A stretch of 64,000 nt of DNA from Euphorbia lathyris (lineage: Eukaryota > Streptophyta > Magnoliopsida > Malpighiales > Euphorbiaceae): contig NC_088917.1 of assembly GCF_963576675.1 (NCBI RefSeq), positions 29,914,501 through 29,978,500 of the forward strand. Direction: 5' to 3'. Made by a program: the position numbers and the translations under genes. The number at the start of each line of letters is the position of its first letter. Within the stretch, counting starts at the first letter, position 1. Positions 11,787-22,306 of this stretch are shown here, in pieces. The notes under the pieces were generated by a model. It was not told the origin of the DNA, searched no databases, and saw only the letters and a program-made list of their open reading frames with translations.

Positions 11787-12061
11787 TTAATCAACTATTT
11801 AGTTCCTCGATTTGCTTTTTCATATCAAAATATATAATTACTCTTATTTACATAAATATTTTTCTTTTTTAATAACGTCTGTACAATATACATACATAAA
11901 TTTCTATACTAATTATTATACTTAATATGTAACAAGTAAAGTAAGATGAATATATTTTTTTTATTCTCTTATTTTTTTTTATTTAATATAATATCTTTAA
12001 ACTAACATTAAATATTATATTATACACCCGTGCAACACGCGCAGATCTTCCCCTAATAGGC
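11787..12061. other. AT-rich upstream region of germin-like gene 1
   Basis: Very AT-rich. ACACCCGTGCAACACGCGC at 12023-12041 resembles the GC hairpin near plant Helitron 3' ends, but no CTRR terminus follows, so at most it is a decayed remnant. The core promoter lies at the right edge. Confidence 0.4.
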
Positions 12062-12069
12062 TATATATA
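12062..12069 (+). promoter_or_regulatory. TATA box of germin-like gene 1
   Basis: TATATATA, 57 bp before the ATG at 12126. Confidence 0.7.
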
Positions 12070-12125
12070 GGTGAGTCATTTTCATACACCAATATTAATC
12101 CTTATATCACTATTGATCAGGAAAG

Positions 12126-12755
12126 ATGATTCTGTCTATCTTTCTGATCCTTAATTCTCTGCTATCTTCCTCCTCATATGCAGCAGTTCAAAACTTCTGC
12201 GTGGCGGAAACCTCGTCAGAAGGTCCTTCAGGATTCAATTGCAAAAAACCTGCATCAGTAACAGTAAAGGATTTTGTATTCTCAGGATTAGCAGCTCCTC
12301 CTAACTTTTCAAACGTTGCAAAAGCTTCATTTACACCTGCATTTGTAGACCAATTGCCTGGACTAAACGGCCTGGGAATTTCGATTGCTCGTTTTGATTT
12401 AGAGGTTGGTGGATTTTTTCCAATGCATTCACACCCCGAAGCTACCGAGGTTTTTGTTGTAACTTCAGGGTCAGTCACTGCGGGTTTTATCTCCGCGGCT
12501 AACACTGTTTACTCCGAAAATCTTAAGGCGGGCGACGTGTTTGTAATTCCGCCTGGATTGCTGCATTTTGTGATAAATAAAGGTGATTCTCCTGTTTCAG
12601 GATATGTTAGTTTTAATAGTCCCAAACCAGCTATTCAGCTTTTAGGTTCTTCTCTTTTCGGTAACGGATTACCGACGGATTTACTGACCAAAACTACTTT
12701 TCTTGATGCTGATCAGATTAAGAAGCTTAAGGGTGTTTTTGGTGGTACTGATTAA
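12126..12755 (+). CDS. Germin-like protein, ABP19/ABP20 type (copy 1)
   Basis: Secreted single-cupin germin-like protein of 209 residues, the usual family length, in one exon. Residues 1-20 form a hydrophobic signal peptide ending near SYA-A. Cys25 and Cys39 are the conserved disulfide pair. Germin box 1 (residues 95-115) supplies His101, His103 and Glu108, and box 2 (136-151) supplies His147; these four normally bind Mn in the cupin barrel. Asn60 (NFS) is a glycosylation site. The C-terminus is KKLKGVFGGTD. Germins act in the cell wall as oxalate oxidase or superoxide dismutase; the ABP19/20 branch was named for auxin binding in peach, but the activity of this copy is not shown by sequence. 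The start is the first ATG after the TATA box. It resembles copy 3 more than copy 2 (FFPMHSHP, VFVVTSG). Confidence 0.95.
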   Translation: MILSIFLILNSLLSSSSYAAVQNFCVAETSSEGPSGFNCKKPASVTVKDFVFSGLAAPPNFSNVAKASFTPAFVDQLPGLNGLGISIARFDLEVGGFFPMHSHPEATEVFVVTSGSVTAGFISAANTVYSENLKAGDVFVIPPGLLHFVINKGDSPVSGYVSFNSPKPAIQLLGSSLFGNGLPTDLLTKTTFLDADQIKKLKGVFGGTD

Positions 12756-14039
12756 CCTCAATTTGTATCTGGATCGAGTTATAATTAATTAGTCTATAGT
12801 TTCTGTTGATTGTTAAATTTCAGTATGCGGATAGTCCAAGAATTTTGTTCATGTCTTTGTGCGTGAATAAGTTAGTGCCTTCTAGAACCTCAATCGTTCA
12901 TAAATGATGATTAATCCCGTCAAGAGAAATATAGATTTAGCATTCATTCATAGTGCAAATTTAATTACTATAATTCTTATAAGTAACATCAATTTTAGTT
13001 ATATGCTATCGAAAATTTTAAAAGACTGATTTATATGTTATATAACTGTTATATTAGACTTTCCAAACCCGTATCTCGATAAATTAAATCAATTTCGTAC
13101 ACTTTTAATTGATTTTTTGTAACTATATTAATAACACAGTAAATATTTTAGACAATTTGATTAAAAAAAAGTTGTGATTAGCTTATACGTAGTAGATTTA
13201 GTTTTTAACATTTTAACAGAATTTTTGTGGTTTTGTTAGTAATACGTTAAATATCTTAGACATGGTCGATATTTGTAAAGTCTAATGTGACAATTAAATA
13301 CCAACCAAACCGGTTTTTTCAAATTTCAATAACATTTGGCTAAAATTGATCTTATTTAGAAATGTATGGTTAACTTTATACAATTTCATACGTACGTTAA
13401 TGTTAAATCTGCACTTTCTTTAGAAATTGTAATTTAGGCGTGAAAGAATATACAGTTTGTTAACCCTATTTTGAAGGAAAATTAATAATAAAACATTGAT
13501 ATATGTGTATATGCTTTGTTGTTTAATACAGAGACATTTTTTTTAAGATAGATGTAGAAAATATGGAGAATGAGTATTATTTGGGCTAAAAGGAGCAGTT
13601 TAAGTTACATAAATTCAATTATATATTTGGTAACTAATTGAAAAATTAAGGTTTGGTAGGAGATAAAACACCACAACTTTCCTATGAACCTGACTTTACA
13701 AAGGTCAATTCATCCAAACTAAGGAGAAGAAATATGCTTTAGTAAAGGAACAAATTCCAAATCTTCCAAATAAAACCTGAAATCCCTATAATACCTCTTC
13801 TTCATAATAAGTCTTTCATCTCCCTTCTTTTCCTATATTTGGACATGCCATCAACTTTAATTACATATTGTTAACTATAATTTACGAATACGCCAGTTTT
13901 CAACATTGTCACGTGTGGTTAGGGTGCGGGCGTGCCAAAGAAATTATTTCTCAATTAAAAGATGGGTTAAGTTTGTAGATTTGCGCGCCAAAATTTAAAA
14001 TCAAATGAAGCGATTGACGAGAAACGCAATGATTGAAAA
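12756..14039. other. AT-rich intergenic DNA downstream of gene 1
   Basis: No gene seen. A stretch at about 13225-13305 resembles part of the 51703-52151 MITE (shared ATTTTAGACATaGTyGrTATTTG-like wording), so a decayed related element may be present. Confidence 0.4.
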
Positions 14040-15450
14040 ATTCCCTCTTCTTAGGCCTCTAGCACCGTTATAGAAACTTTGCTAGATAAATTATTTTTAT
14101 TTAAGCTAATGCGATTAAGTGAAATACGAGTAAAATAAAGGAAATTAAAGATGCGAAATTGACACGAGATTTGGTGAAAATGGGTATTTATTGATATAAA
14201 TATTGATGAGTATATGTGTTCATACAAAATAATGAAATTAATTACAATTGAAATATATCTATATTAACATATAGCTAACTCAATCGAATTGAGAAAATCA
14301 ATCAATACATATGAATTGAAATTCAAATAATAATAAAAAATTGAAATTCAACAACAAACTCAGAGCCACAATAGCTATCTCGGCTGGACATTGAATTTTG
14401 GTGTCGGCTTGAGGTCCTCGGACGCAGCGGTCGGTTGGCAAGAGCGGGATTGATCTAGAAAATTTCTGACTTTAGTAGGCAAGTATGAGGCAGATCTGAC
14501 CTTCAACTTCAGAGAGACTGTATGCATGCTTATGAACACGGAATCAAGAAAATTAAAAGGTCTATTTGAACTTCAGGAAGTCAAGAATAAATGTTTAGAA
14601 AGGATTGAAGACTGAAACGAAATTTAAATAGACTAAAACAGGATTAGAGAATTACTGGATGAATTATGGTAAAAGCTGGAAACAGAATGTCTAAACAATT
14701 TGGGGTGCAAAGATTGGCTTGTAAATGAAGTTTCCGAACACGGAATTAGGCGAATGAAAAGGCTAATTTAACTTCGGGAAGTCGGGAACAAATATATAAA
14801 AGGAATCGAAAGCAAAAACAGACTCTAAATAGATGAAATTGGACTTGGAAAATAACTGGACGAATCTTGAAAAAATTAATTTAGAAAGCGATTCTAGCTA
14901 ACGAATTGAAAACTTTAAACTTAGGGATGTTAAATTGAATGAAAAGAACTTGAAAATAAGCTATTAAAGACTTGAATTGAAGCTTAAAAGAGCTAGAAAA
15001 TGGAATTTAGAACTAAGAACTTGAAGAACAAAATGAAGAATTTAAGAACTAAGCATTGGAACTTAGGAGGGGGATTTTGATGTGTTGAATTGGTGAGTAA
15101 CTATGAAGAATGGAGAGTATATTTATAGTATTTTGAGAGGGATTATTGAGGTAATTAACCACCCCATTATCTTTATTTTTCTCTCATATTTTGCTCACTA
15201 TCTTGCCACCTCACTAACTTCCTCAACCTCCACTAACCACCACTAACTTCCCTCAACTTCCATGCCACATCACTCCATTACTTTGTGGTTAGAGAGAGTG
15301 TAGGGATAGGTATGGGTGTGAGTATGAGGTTTAAGTTTCACGGATTAGCTTTGGATGTCGTTCGATGCGGGTCGGAGAAGTCGGATGAGAAGAACAAAAT
15401 CCTGAAAAATAGTTTCAGTGGTAGGTCTCGCCGAGACCTACTAAATTTTT
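14040..15450 (-). repeat. Probable LTR/UTR remnant with 200-bp tandem units
   Basis: Two diverged copies of a roughly 202-bp unit start at GAACACGGAAT (about 14534 and 14736), sharing AACTTCrGGAAGTC and AAATAGAyk-A blocks. On the minus strand CTATAAATA lies near 15115-15130, in a context like an LTR promoter. A perfect palindrome, GTAGGTCTCG/CGAGACCTAC, sits at 15421-15441. No coding domain. I infer a minus-strand LTR-retroelement remnant, with low certainty. Confidence 0.35.
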
Positions 15451-15780
15451 TTTATTCTTTTATTTAATTTCTTTTAATTAGAAAACATGGAAACTATAAC
15501 CTAAAATTAAATATAAGCTTTCTATATACATGGAAATTTATTTATTTTTGGCCAACACATATATATGTAAATCATGATTAAATTAATACGAAAAAATATT
15601 ACTCCCTCTGTTTTATATACATGTCTTTCTACAGATATTTTTTTTTTTTTGTTTCATAGCACATATCATTTTGATATGATTAATACACTTTAAGTCACTT
15701 TCTTTCTGCTATAAAATATGAGTTTACGGAGAGTAATTAGAATAATTGTCTTATTATAAAATAAATAAATAGTGGAATCA

Positions 15781-15799
15781 ATACATAAGGGGCAACAAA
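15781..15799. repeat. Left target-site duplication of the LINE
   Basis: ATACATAAGGGGCAACAAA, repeated exactly at 16575-16593 after the A-rich LINE tail. Confidence 0.93.
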
Positions 15800-16574
15800 T
15801 AGTGGAATTTGTTGGCCAGTATGGAGCACGGGGCTATTCTCTTCGCTATTATTTGTCACCAAATGTGGAAATGGAGGAATGAAGAGTTATTTGCTGAGAA
15901 GACTGTCTTTATTCCTGACCTCCGGTTTTACTTCTCGAAAAAACTCTCTGTTATTACAAAGAGTTTTGAAGGAGAGCCCCTGGTTCACCCCTCCCCGGTT
16001 AAAGAGGTCCAGTTAGTTGGTTGGAGGAAGCCCAGGGAAGGGGTTGTCAAGTTGAATACGGATGGCTCCTGCCTTAGTAATGGCAGAATTGCTGCTGGTG
16101 GAGTTCTTCGGGATGCTGGTGGCGCCTGGCTGGCTGGGTTTACCCATAACTTAGGTACGGGCTCCTCCTTTACTGCAGAGCTCTGGGGGATCTTGTCTGG
16201 CATTAAACTCGCCATTCGCATGGGTGTTAAAAGACTTTCGGTGGAGTCTGACAATTTGGAGGCTATCAACAGGATTTCGGATAGACAGGTTGTTTGTCTT
16301 AAGAGTCAGAATCTCATTAAAGCCATCTTGAGGCTTCGTCCTGCCTTCGATTCTCTTACCTTCTCCCATATTTATAGGGAGCAAAACCGCGTGGCGGATC
16401 GCTTGGCAGCTGCTGGGCATGGGGGGATGTTAGGTGTTTCTACCCTTTCCGTTCCTCCTTCTTTTCTGTTACCTTCTCTTCTTGAGGATAGGATTGGGGT
16501 CAGTCTTCCTAGACTGATCCCGGGTTAGGTTTTTGTTTGTTTTTTTTTTTTTTCTTCCCTTCTTACCAAAAAAA
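15800..16574 (+). mobile_element. 5'-truncated LINE (L1-type) with RNase H end
   Basis: Only the 3' part of ORF2 remains, followed by a T-rich 3' UTR and a short A tail (ACCAAAAAAAA). It is bounded by a perfect 19-bp duplication, the product of target-primed reverse transcription, and sits inside the Stowaway MITE. The perfect duplication and open frame indicate a recent insertion. Confidence 0.93.
15809..16528 (+). CDS. LINE ORF2 C-terminal RNase H (truncated)
   Basis: Open for 239 codons. Residues 75-205 form the plant LINE-type RNase H (RVT_3): NTDGS (Asp85), FTAELWGI (Glu124), VESDN (Asp148) and NRVADRLA (Asp197) supply the catalytic acidic residues. It ends in LPRLIPG. The ATG is only the first in the fragment; RT and endonuclease are missing through 5' truncation. 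The same family member at 45140-45981 ends in the same LIPG. Confidence 0.85.
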   Translation: MLASMEHGAILFAIICHQMWKWRNEELFAEKTVFIPDLRFYFSKKLSVITKSFEGEPLVHPSPVKEVQLVGWRKPREGVVKLNTDGSCLSNGRIAAGGVLRDAGGAWLAGFTHNLGTGSSFTAELWGILSGIKLAIRMGVKRLSVESDNLEAINRISDRQVVCLKSQNLIKAILRLRPAFDSLTFSHIYREQNRVADRLAAAGHGGMLGVSTLSVPPSFLLPSLLEDRIGVSLPRLIPG

Positions 16575-16867
16575 ATACATAAGGGGCAACAAAGTCTATT
16601 TCCTAATATTCTTATATAACTTCTGCACAACTCTTTAGAAAGACATGTAATATGAAACGGAGGGAGTAATATATAATTTAAATATAACTAATTTTACAAT
16701 TACAATTAACTATGACTAAACTGATATTAGGTAATCCGGACACATCAAAGGTCGCTCTTGGGGTTCCTTGGGTTTTAGGGGTTTCTTGGTGAGTGCATCT
16801 CTCCTTTAGTGAGAGTGTCTCAATCAATTTGAGGGTCGACTTGTGAGTATCAGTCGTGTAGTGTGCA

Positions 16868-18140
16868 ATGAAGGAAAATTTGGCTAATCTTTTAATTGAA
16901 GACGAGGAAAACAAAGTATTGGATCTAAGGCTCAACATTTCGACATAGAAAGCAGATGATTCAAGTTTGGGTCTGATCTGAAAGTTTGTCATAAACAAAA
17001 CGAACTATGGTGGCTAGGGCAATGAGTCAATATTCAGTAGATAAATACAAACTTATACTCGTTCGAATTCTTTCACAAAGTGGACCTCAATCGGGTGATT
17101 ACGGGAGAGCCGTGGACGTTTGACAATTATGCGTTGGTAATGAACAAGTGGAATTTTGGTATTAATCCAGAAAACGTCGACCTCAACTCCATGGATATTT
17201 GGATGCAGATTCACGATTTGCCAACTGGAGCGATATCGTAGGCGATTGGGAAACAGATTGCGGACTTTATCGGAGTATTCAAAGAGTATGACTTGAATAA
17301 TAAAACAGGGATGAGGAAACTATTTATGCGGATAAGAGTGGCGATAGACGTTCACAAACCGCTGAAGAGGTTCAAAATTATCAAAAATCATAGATTAAAT
17401 GGAATATTTTATTTAAGTACAAACAATTGGGAATATTTTGTTACTTATTTGGAATTTTAGGGCATAAGGATAAATTTTATGAAAGGTTATTCGATGATCT
17501 TGGAACCAAAATGGAAAAGGAATGGGGAGAATGGTTAAATGCCCTGGTTCGGAGGGGTAGAGACCAAAGCGGATCATGTTGGCTAAGAGAACATGCTGGA
17601 TAAGGGAACATCACATAGGCTCAAAACGATTCTAAACGGCATATACTTGGGGATGCCTCAGTTCTAACAGTAATAACCGATACTATGGAAATTGGCAACA
17701 ACAACACCACGGGGAAACAACACAACAAAGCACTCAGGTGTGTTTATCTCTTAGCTTAATGGTCCTCAAGTCCATGGAACACAAAAAGACTTGAATGGGG
17801 TACAGTGGATGCACTAGAAGTAATAGGAACAAACATTGACATATGGGAGGACGGGGAGGACACAATGAAATTACAGGACGATAGAAGCGTAGAAGGGAAG
17901 GTACTAACAATATCACAGAATTACAACCACAACAACAATCAGAAGGCCCTATTTCCATGCTGCATAAGGAGAATTTTAGAGTCACAAATTCAGTGAGGCC
18001 TACTATTCAGGCCCGCCGGGATTAATGAATTATATTAGTTGGAACTGTCGTGGGTTTGGGAAGCCACCGGGAAGTTTGTTCGTTGAATGAAGTAGTTAAT
18101 TCCCAAGAAGTTGATTTACTTTTTTTAATTGAAACACTTG
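16868..18140 (+). pseudogene. LINE remnant: ORF1 DUF4283 and start of ORF2
   Basis: A decayed coding region. MKENLANLLIEDEE-like coding starts near 16868. The best block is at 17100-17400: EPWTFDNYALVMNKW, MDIWMQIHDLPTG and KLFMRIRVAIDV are DUF4283 of plant LINE ORF1, the RNA-binding protein. ISWNCRGFGKP at about 18035-18070 is the start of the ORF2 endonuclease, and FLIET ends near 18137. Frameshifts and stops are frequent. It is cut off before the copia fragment begins at about 18168. It is older than the LINE at 15800. Confidence 0.8.
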
Positions 18141-18906
18141 GTGCTATACTTCACTGTCTCTAAATCAATAAAAAAAATTACATACATGATTTGCTAAAGC
18201 GGGAGAAAATGCATGAGTCGAGCACGCCAACATGTCCATCGATAAAACTGACTCAACATAATGGTGAACCATTTGATCATCTGGGATTCTATCGCAATAT
18301 TGTGGGTGGTTTACAATATGTTACAATCACACATCATGACATTTCCTATGCTGTAAATAAAATCAGTCAGTTCATGCACCAACCAAGCCTTGAACATTGG
18401 AAAACAGTGAAAAGAATATTACGGTACCTTCACGACACACCTACACACGGTCTCAATTTTTCGGCTAGCAATGATTTGTGCATTAATGGTTTTACTGATG
18501 CCGATTGGGGAGGAGACCTCGATGACCGAAAATCTATTACTGTCATACCCGACCCTAAACGGCATCGGGTATGAAGGGTAGACACGATAACGCACGCCTA
18601 ACAGTCAAAAAGGCAAACCGGTTTTCTAATAGATAAAAAATTCATTCGGATACCTAAAGTTTTATTTATTTATTTGGCTTGGACTTGATAATTCTATCAA
18701 GCTTTCTACATATCCCGAACGTCTTTTAATCTTTAAACCGGGAATCAAAGCCACGTAGTTCTACCTATTTTAGGTAGTTCTCTTAACTTAAGTAGTTCTC
18801 TTAACTTATGAACTCATTTTAACTTATTGACACGTTGATTGACACGCTAATAATTCAATTGTATATTTCACTTTATTACTATATAATTTAATATATATAA
18901 ATCATT

Positions 18907-19015
18907 TTATCAAAACGAATCAAATCGAACAACGTTTTATCAAAACGAATCAAATCGAACAACGTTTCATCAAACGCAATCAAATCGAACAACGTTTCAT
19001 CAAACTGACGCTTTA
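18907..19015 (+). repeat. Three-copy tandem repeat of about 33 bp
   Basis: Unit containing CAAATCGAACAACGTTT and TCAAAACGAAT, repeated three times with few changes, inside the solo LTR. Confidence 0.85.
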
Positions 19016-20781
19016 TCAAACCAAATTCGTAATCAAATAAACGTAAAATTATATTTCAAATCATCAAGCATTTTCAAAACGTAATACTAAATTTGCGTGT
19101 GTGTCCATCCTCGAATTCCACCCGTGTAGCTTATCATAACATCAATCATATCAATAATCGAGATATCTCATTCATATCTCATCTTGCCTAACGCTAGGAC
19201 TACCAGTCGTGCACTCTGGCTATACCGCTCTTAGGTATGGTCTTACAATTACAACTCCTACCTCGGAAAATCCTAGATGGACAAAACCATTTTGTCTTTC
19301 TTTCAAAATATCACAATATAAAAATCATATTTGGACTTCAATCCAAATCACTAAATAATAACAATAACAACCGCAACGGTTTTCTCAATCCAATTTTCAG
19401 ACAAATACCACGAGTATAAAAATATACTTCAATTTAATCATTTTACAATTAAAATCAAAAGTAAATAATTAAAATCAAAAGTAAATAATTCAAATCATAT
19501 ATTTTCATAAAAATCATAAGTTGACGATTTCATCAATTTCGAGAATTAAAATCACTCAAATATTATATAAATATACTTCAATAAGATTTAAGAGAAACAC
19601 TTTTATCAGACCATTTTTATATATTTTTATCGGACTAATTTTATTTGTCATTGTCACCGGAATAGTTCATGTAAAACTAAACCGGTATCGTTAATTCCGA
19701 CCGAAGGTTCAGTAGGACTCGTGACACTGTTAGGAGTCTATCTGTATTAATTTTATATTCCCAAAATTTTGTACTAATTATTTTATATTCGATTTTATAC
19801 CGACTCTACTTGACAAATATCAGCATTGGTCCTTATATTTTTAACCTATTCTAATTCTAATTATTAAAGTTGTTTAAAATATTTTAAATAAAATAATCGA
19901 AATATTCATATTGAATTATTTTCGGTCACTAAGATAGTAATTTTAAACTGACGTAGTTAATTTGGACCGATTATATTTTTAAACTCGTTACGCTGCTAAA
20001 AGTCCATTAATACTGAATTTCACTTTAACAAATCTAAAGGACAACTGTCTAAATTTCATATTTTTATGACTTGATAAATCACACTCACAAACATGTTAAA
20101 ATTTGACGTTAAAATTTGACGAAATGGGACCTAACTTACTCAAAAATCATACATAGAACATTTTTAATAATAATTTAGATATAAAATTACAGTTACCAAA
20201 ATATCATTGTTAGTCACCAAAAATTAATCGGTGTAATCCACTGACAGCAAATCCAAAATGTCATCGTTGGTCACCGAAAGTTAATCGGTGTCATCTCTTG
20301 GGGTAAATTACATACGTGGTGTACAACCTTTACCCGTAATCACACTTTGGTGTACAACCAAAATTTTATCACACTAAACTGTACAACCTTTTAGTGACCT
20401 CCCACTAAAGTGTATAGCAAGTAAAAATGACCGGTTAATGCTCAGTCAACGCGCCACCTCAGCTTTGACCGGTCAAAAAGTCAAGAAAATTCAACCACTT
20501 AATATAAAATTACTTCTATACCCATATCTCTCCATATCTTCATCTTCTTCCTTCTATTTCTTTCTCTCTCTTCAAATTTCTTTCTCTCTCTAACCTCTCT
20601 CTCTCTTTGAATTTCTTTATCTCTCTAACCTCTCTCACTAAAATCAATACCATCAAATCCTTGTAGTAAACTTCAAATTTCTTTCTCTCTCTAACCTCTC
20701 TCTTCAAATTTCTCTCTCTAACCTCTCTCTCTCTCTCCATGACGACAGGTTCAGAACTGAACCAAAAACATAACTATCTAA

Positions 20782-20878
20782 CAATCCACTCTCCATGGCA
20801 CCCCTAGGGGAACCAATAAGACCACTACTATCATTTGCATTCTTCGCCTGTAGAACAGCACTACCCAGGTATTGGCGC
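20782..20878 (-). pseudogene. Exon-like captured fragment, unidentified
   Basis: On the minus strand CTTAATTCAG precedes the segment as a splice acceptor. One frame is open throughout (QYLGSAVLQAKNAN, GLIGSPRGAMESG). It ends at the left TIR. I do not recognise the source gene; it may belong to the same gene as the NUP155 exon or to another. Confidence 0.4.
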
Positions 20879-21118
20879 CTGAATTAAGAAAATGAATGAA
20901 TCATCAGATGATAATTGCTCCATGGAAAATACATAAAAATTGAATAAGGAAAAGCGGAGAGTTGTTGTGATACAATTTGAGCTAATGTTTATTTCTCGTT
21001 GACTGATTGGTTCCACAATGAAATGGAAAAACAAATTCAGAGCTAATTAACTCAAGAAGTGTTCTGTATCAGCTCTCATTGTCATTTTTATCCTAATATA
21101 TTTGCATGTCTATGTGAG

Positions 21119-21265
21119 CAGCAAGCGCATGTTGTCGCTTCATTACATAATATCGAGCCAATAGCTCAAAATAGTTTGCTTGACGAGAAGTTACAAGAGC
21201 TCCTGAATGACCAACAGGAGAAGATGCAGCAGTTACTGCAGAAACAACTCGGCCCTACAAGATAA
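21119..21265 (+). pseudogene. Exon-like captured fragment on the opposite strand, unidentified
   Basis: Open from a possible acceptor (GTGAGCAG) to TAA at 21263-21265. The polar, Gln/Glu/Leu-rich stretch QELLNDQQEKMQQLLQKQ suggests a helix or coiled coil. It points opposite to the NUP155 exon, so it may be a second, independently captured fragment or chance coding. Confidence 0.35.
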
Positions 21266-21412
21266 CAAAAAATTTACTAGATGATGTTAAATGCAAAAAA
21301 AAAAAAAAATCAGAAACACAATCCAAACGTCCACGCACTTTAATAGGACCAATGAGAGTTAGGAACTAACAGATAATGAAACGAGTCTATGTTGCCAATA
21401 GACAACCTTTAC

Positions 21413-21670
21413 CTCTTGTGATGATTCACGGCCTGCATTTTGTAGAAAAGGCACTAAATCAGGGCCTCCAAACTCCAAAAGCTCATTCTCAATACCCAAA
21501 TCAATCATAGTTCGATACAGATATTCATGAAACAGTCTATCAGATGACTGGACACCAAGCTGAACAATCTGGCAAATATATTTCCTTCGAGAAGCCTGAT
21601 CAAAAACTGGTCCCGTTGCAACAAGCCTCACTGGAGAACCAAATTCCCTTGTTGAGGACTCACCTAACTT
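21413..21670 (-). pseudogene. NUP155: Captured exon of nucleoporin NUP155
   Basis: An 86-codon segment, fully open and in phase 0, bounded on the minus strand by an acceptor (CTTTGTAG) and a donor (GAG-GTAAAG). The peptide carries EFGSPVR, DQASRRKYICQIVQLGVQ, DRLFHEYLYRTMIDLG and LLEFGGPDLVPFLQNAGRE, which I recognise as the C-terminal alpha-solenoid region of plant NUP155, an inner-ring nuclear pore scaffold protein. Only this exon with intron edges is present, between the TIRs of the Pack-MULE, so it is a transduplicated fragment and not a working gene. Whether it is transcribed, and whether as antisense to real NUP155, cannot be seen. Confidence 0.82.
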
Positions 21671-22252
21671 CTACAAAGATAGTTATGTTTTTGGTTCAGT
21701 TCTGAACCTGTCATTATGGAGAGAGAGAGGTTAGAGAGAGAAATTTGAAGAGAGAGGTTAGATAGAGAAAGAAATTTGAAGTTTCCTACAAGGATTTGAT
21801 AGTATTGATTTTAGTGAGAGAGGTTAGAGAGATAAAGAGAGAAAGAAATTTGAAGAGAGAGAAAGAAATAGAAGGAAGAAGATGAAGATATGGAGAGATA
21901 GGGGTATAGAAGTAATTTTATATTAAGTGGTTGAATTTTTTTGACTTTTTGACCGGTCAAAGATGAGGTGGCGCGTTGACTGAGCATTAACCGGTCATTT
22001 TTACCTGCTATACACTTTAGTGGGAGGTCACTAAAAGGTTATACAGTTTAGTGTGACAAAATTTTAGTTGTACACCAAAATGTGATTACGGGTAAAGGTT
22101 GTACACCACGTATGTAATTTACCCTCATCTCTTGTCAGCTTTATATTAAAATTCATTTTCTATTTAACATTTCAAAACTTTCCTACACAAACCCTTTTTT
22201 TATATCTTTTGCTTTCAAAATTTACCAACAACCTCTATGACATCCCCTTCTT

Positions 22253-22304
<52 letters not shown>
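22253..22304. repeat. (TA)n microsatellite
   Basis: About 26 TA units, inside the solo LTR. Confidence 0.95.

Positions 22305-22306
<2 letters not shown>

Larger units (their letters stand above)
15602..16666. mobile_element. Stowaway MITE split by a LINE
   Basis: Left end CTCCCTCTGTTTTATATAC and right end rc of CTCCCTCCGTTTCATATTAC are the classical Stowaway (Tc1/mariner) termini, with a TA on each side (15600-15601, 16667-16668). Both arms run on into ATGTCTTTCT. Without the LINE and one target copy the MITE is about 270 bp. Confidence 0.9.
20300..22124. mobile_element. Pack-MULE carrying host exons
   Basis: Long terminal inverted repeats: GGGTAAATTACATACG at 20301 matches the complement of the right end at 22124. 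The inverted arms run about 450-480 bp (20301-20780 and 21676-22124), including the GACCGGTCAAA block, CTCTCT/AGAGAG purine-pyrimidine tracts and TTCAGAACTGAACCAAA at the inner edge. The 9-bp duplication TCATCTCTT is at 20291-20299 and 22125-22133, as for Mutator-like elements. There is no transposase; the core (20781-21675) holds exon-like host sequence including a NUP155 exon. Confidence 0.92.

Noticed and set aside
12023..12041. Helitron 3' end upstream of gene 1
   Set aside because: The GC hairpin is imperfect and no CTRR terminus follows.
16678..16998. 106-codon minus-strand open frame
   Set aside because: It overlaps decayed plus-strand LINE ORF1 coding and has no recognisable domain.
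18907..19015. CRISPR-like array
   Set aside because: Repeats are adjacent with no unique spacers and lie in a plant LTR.
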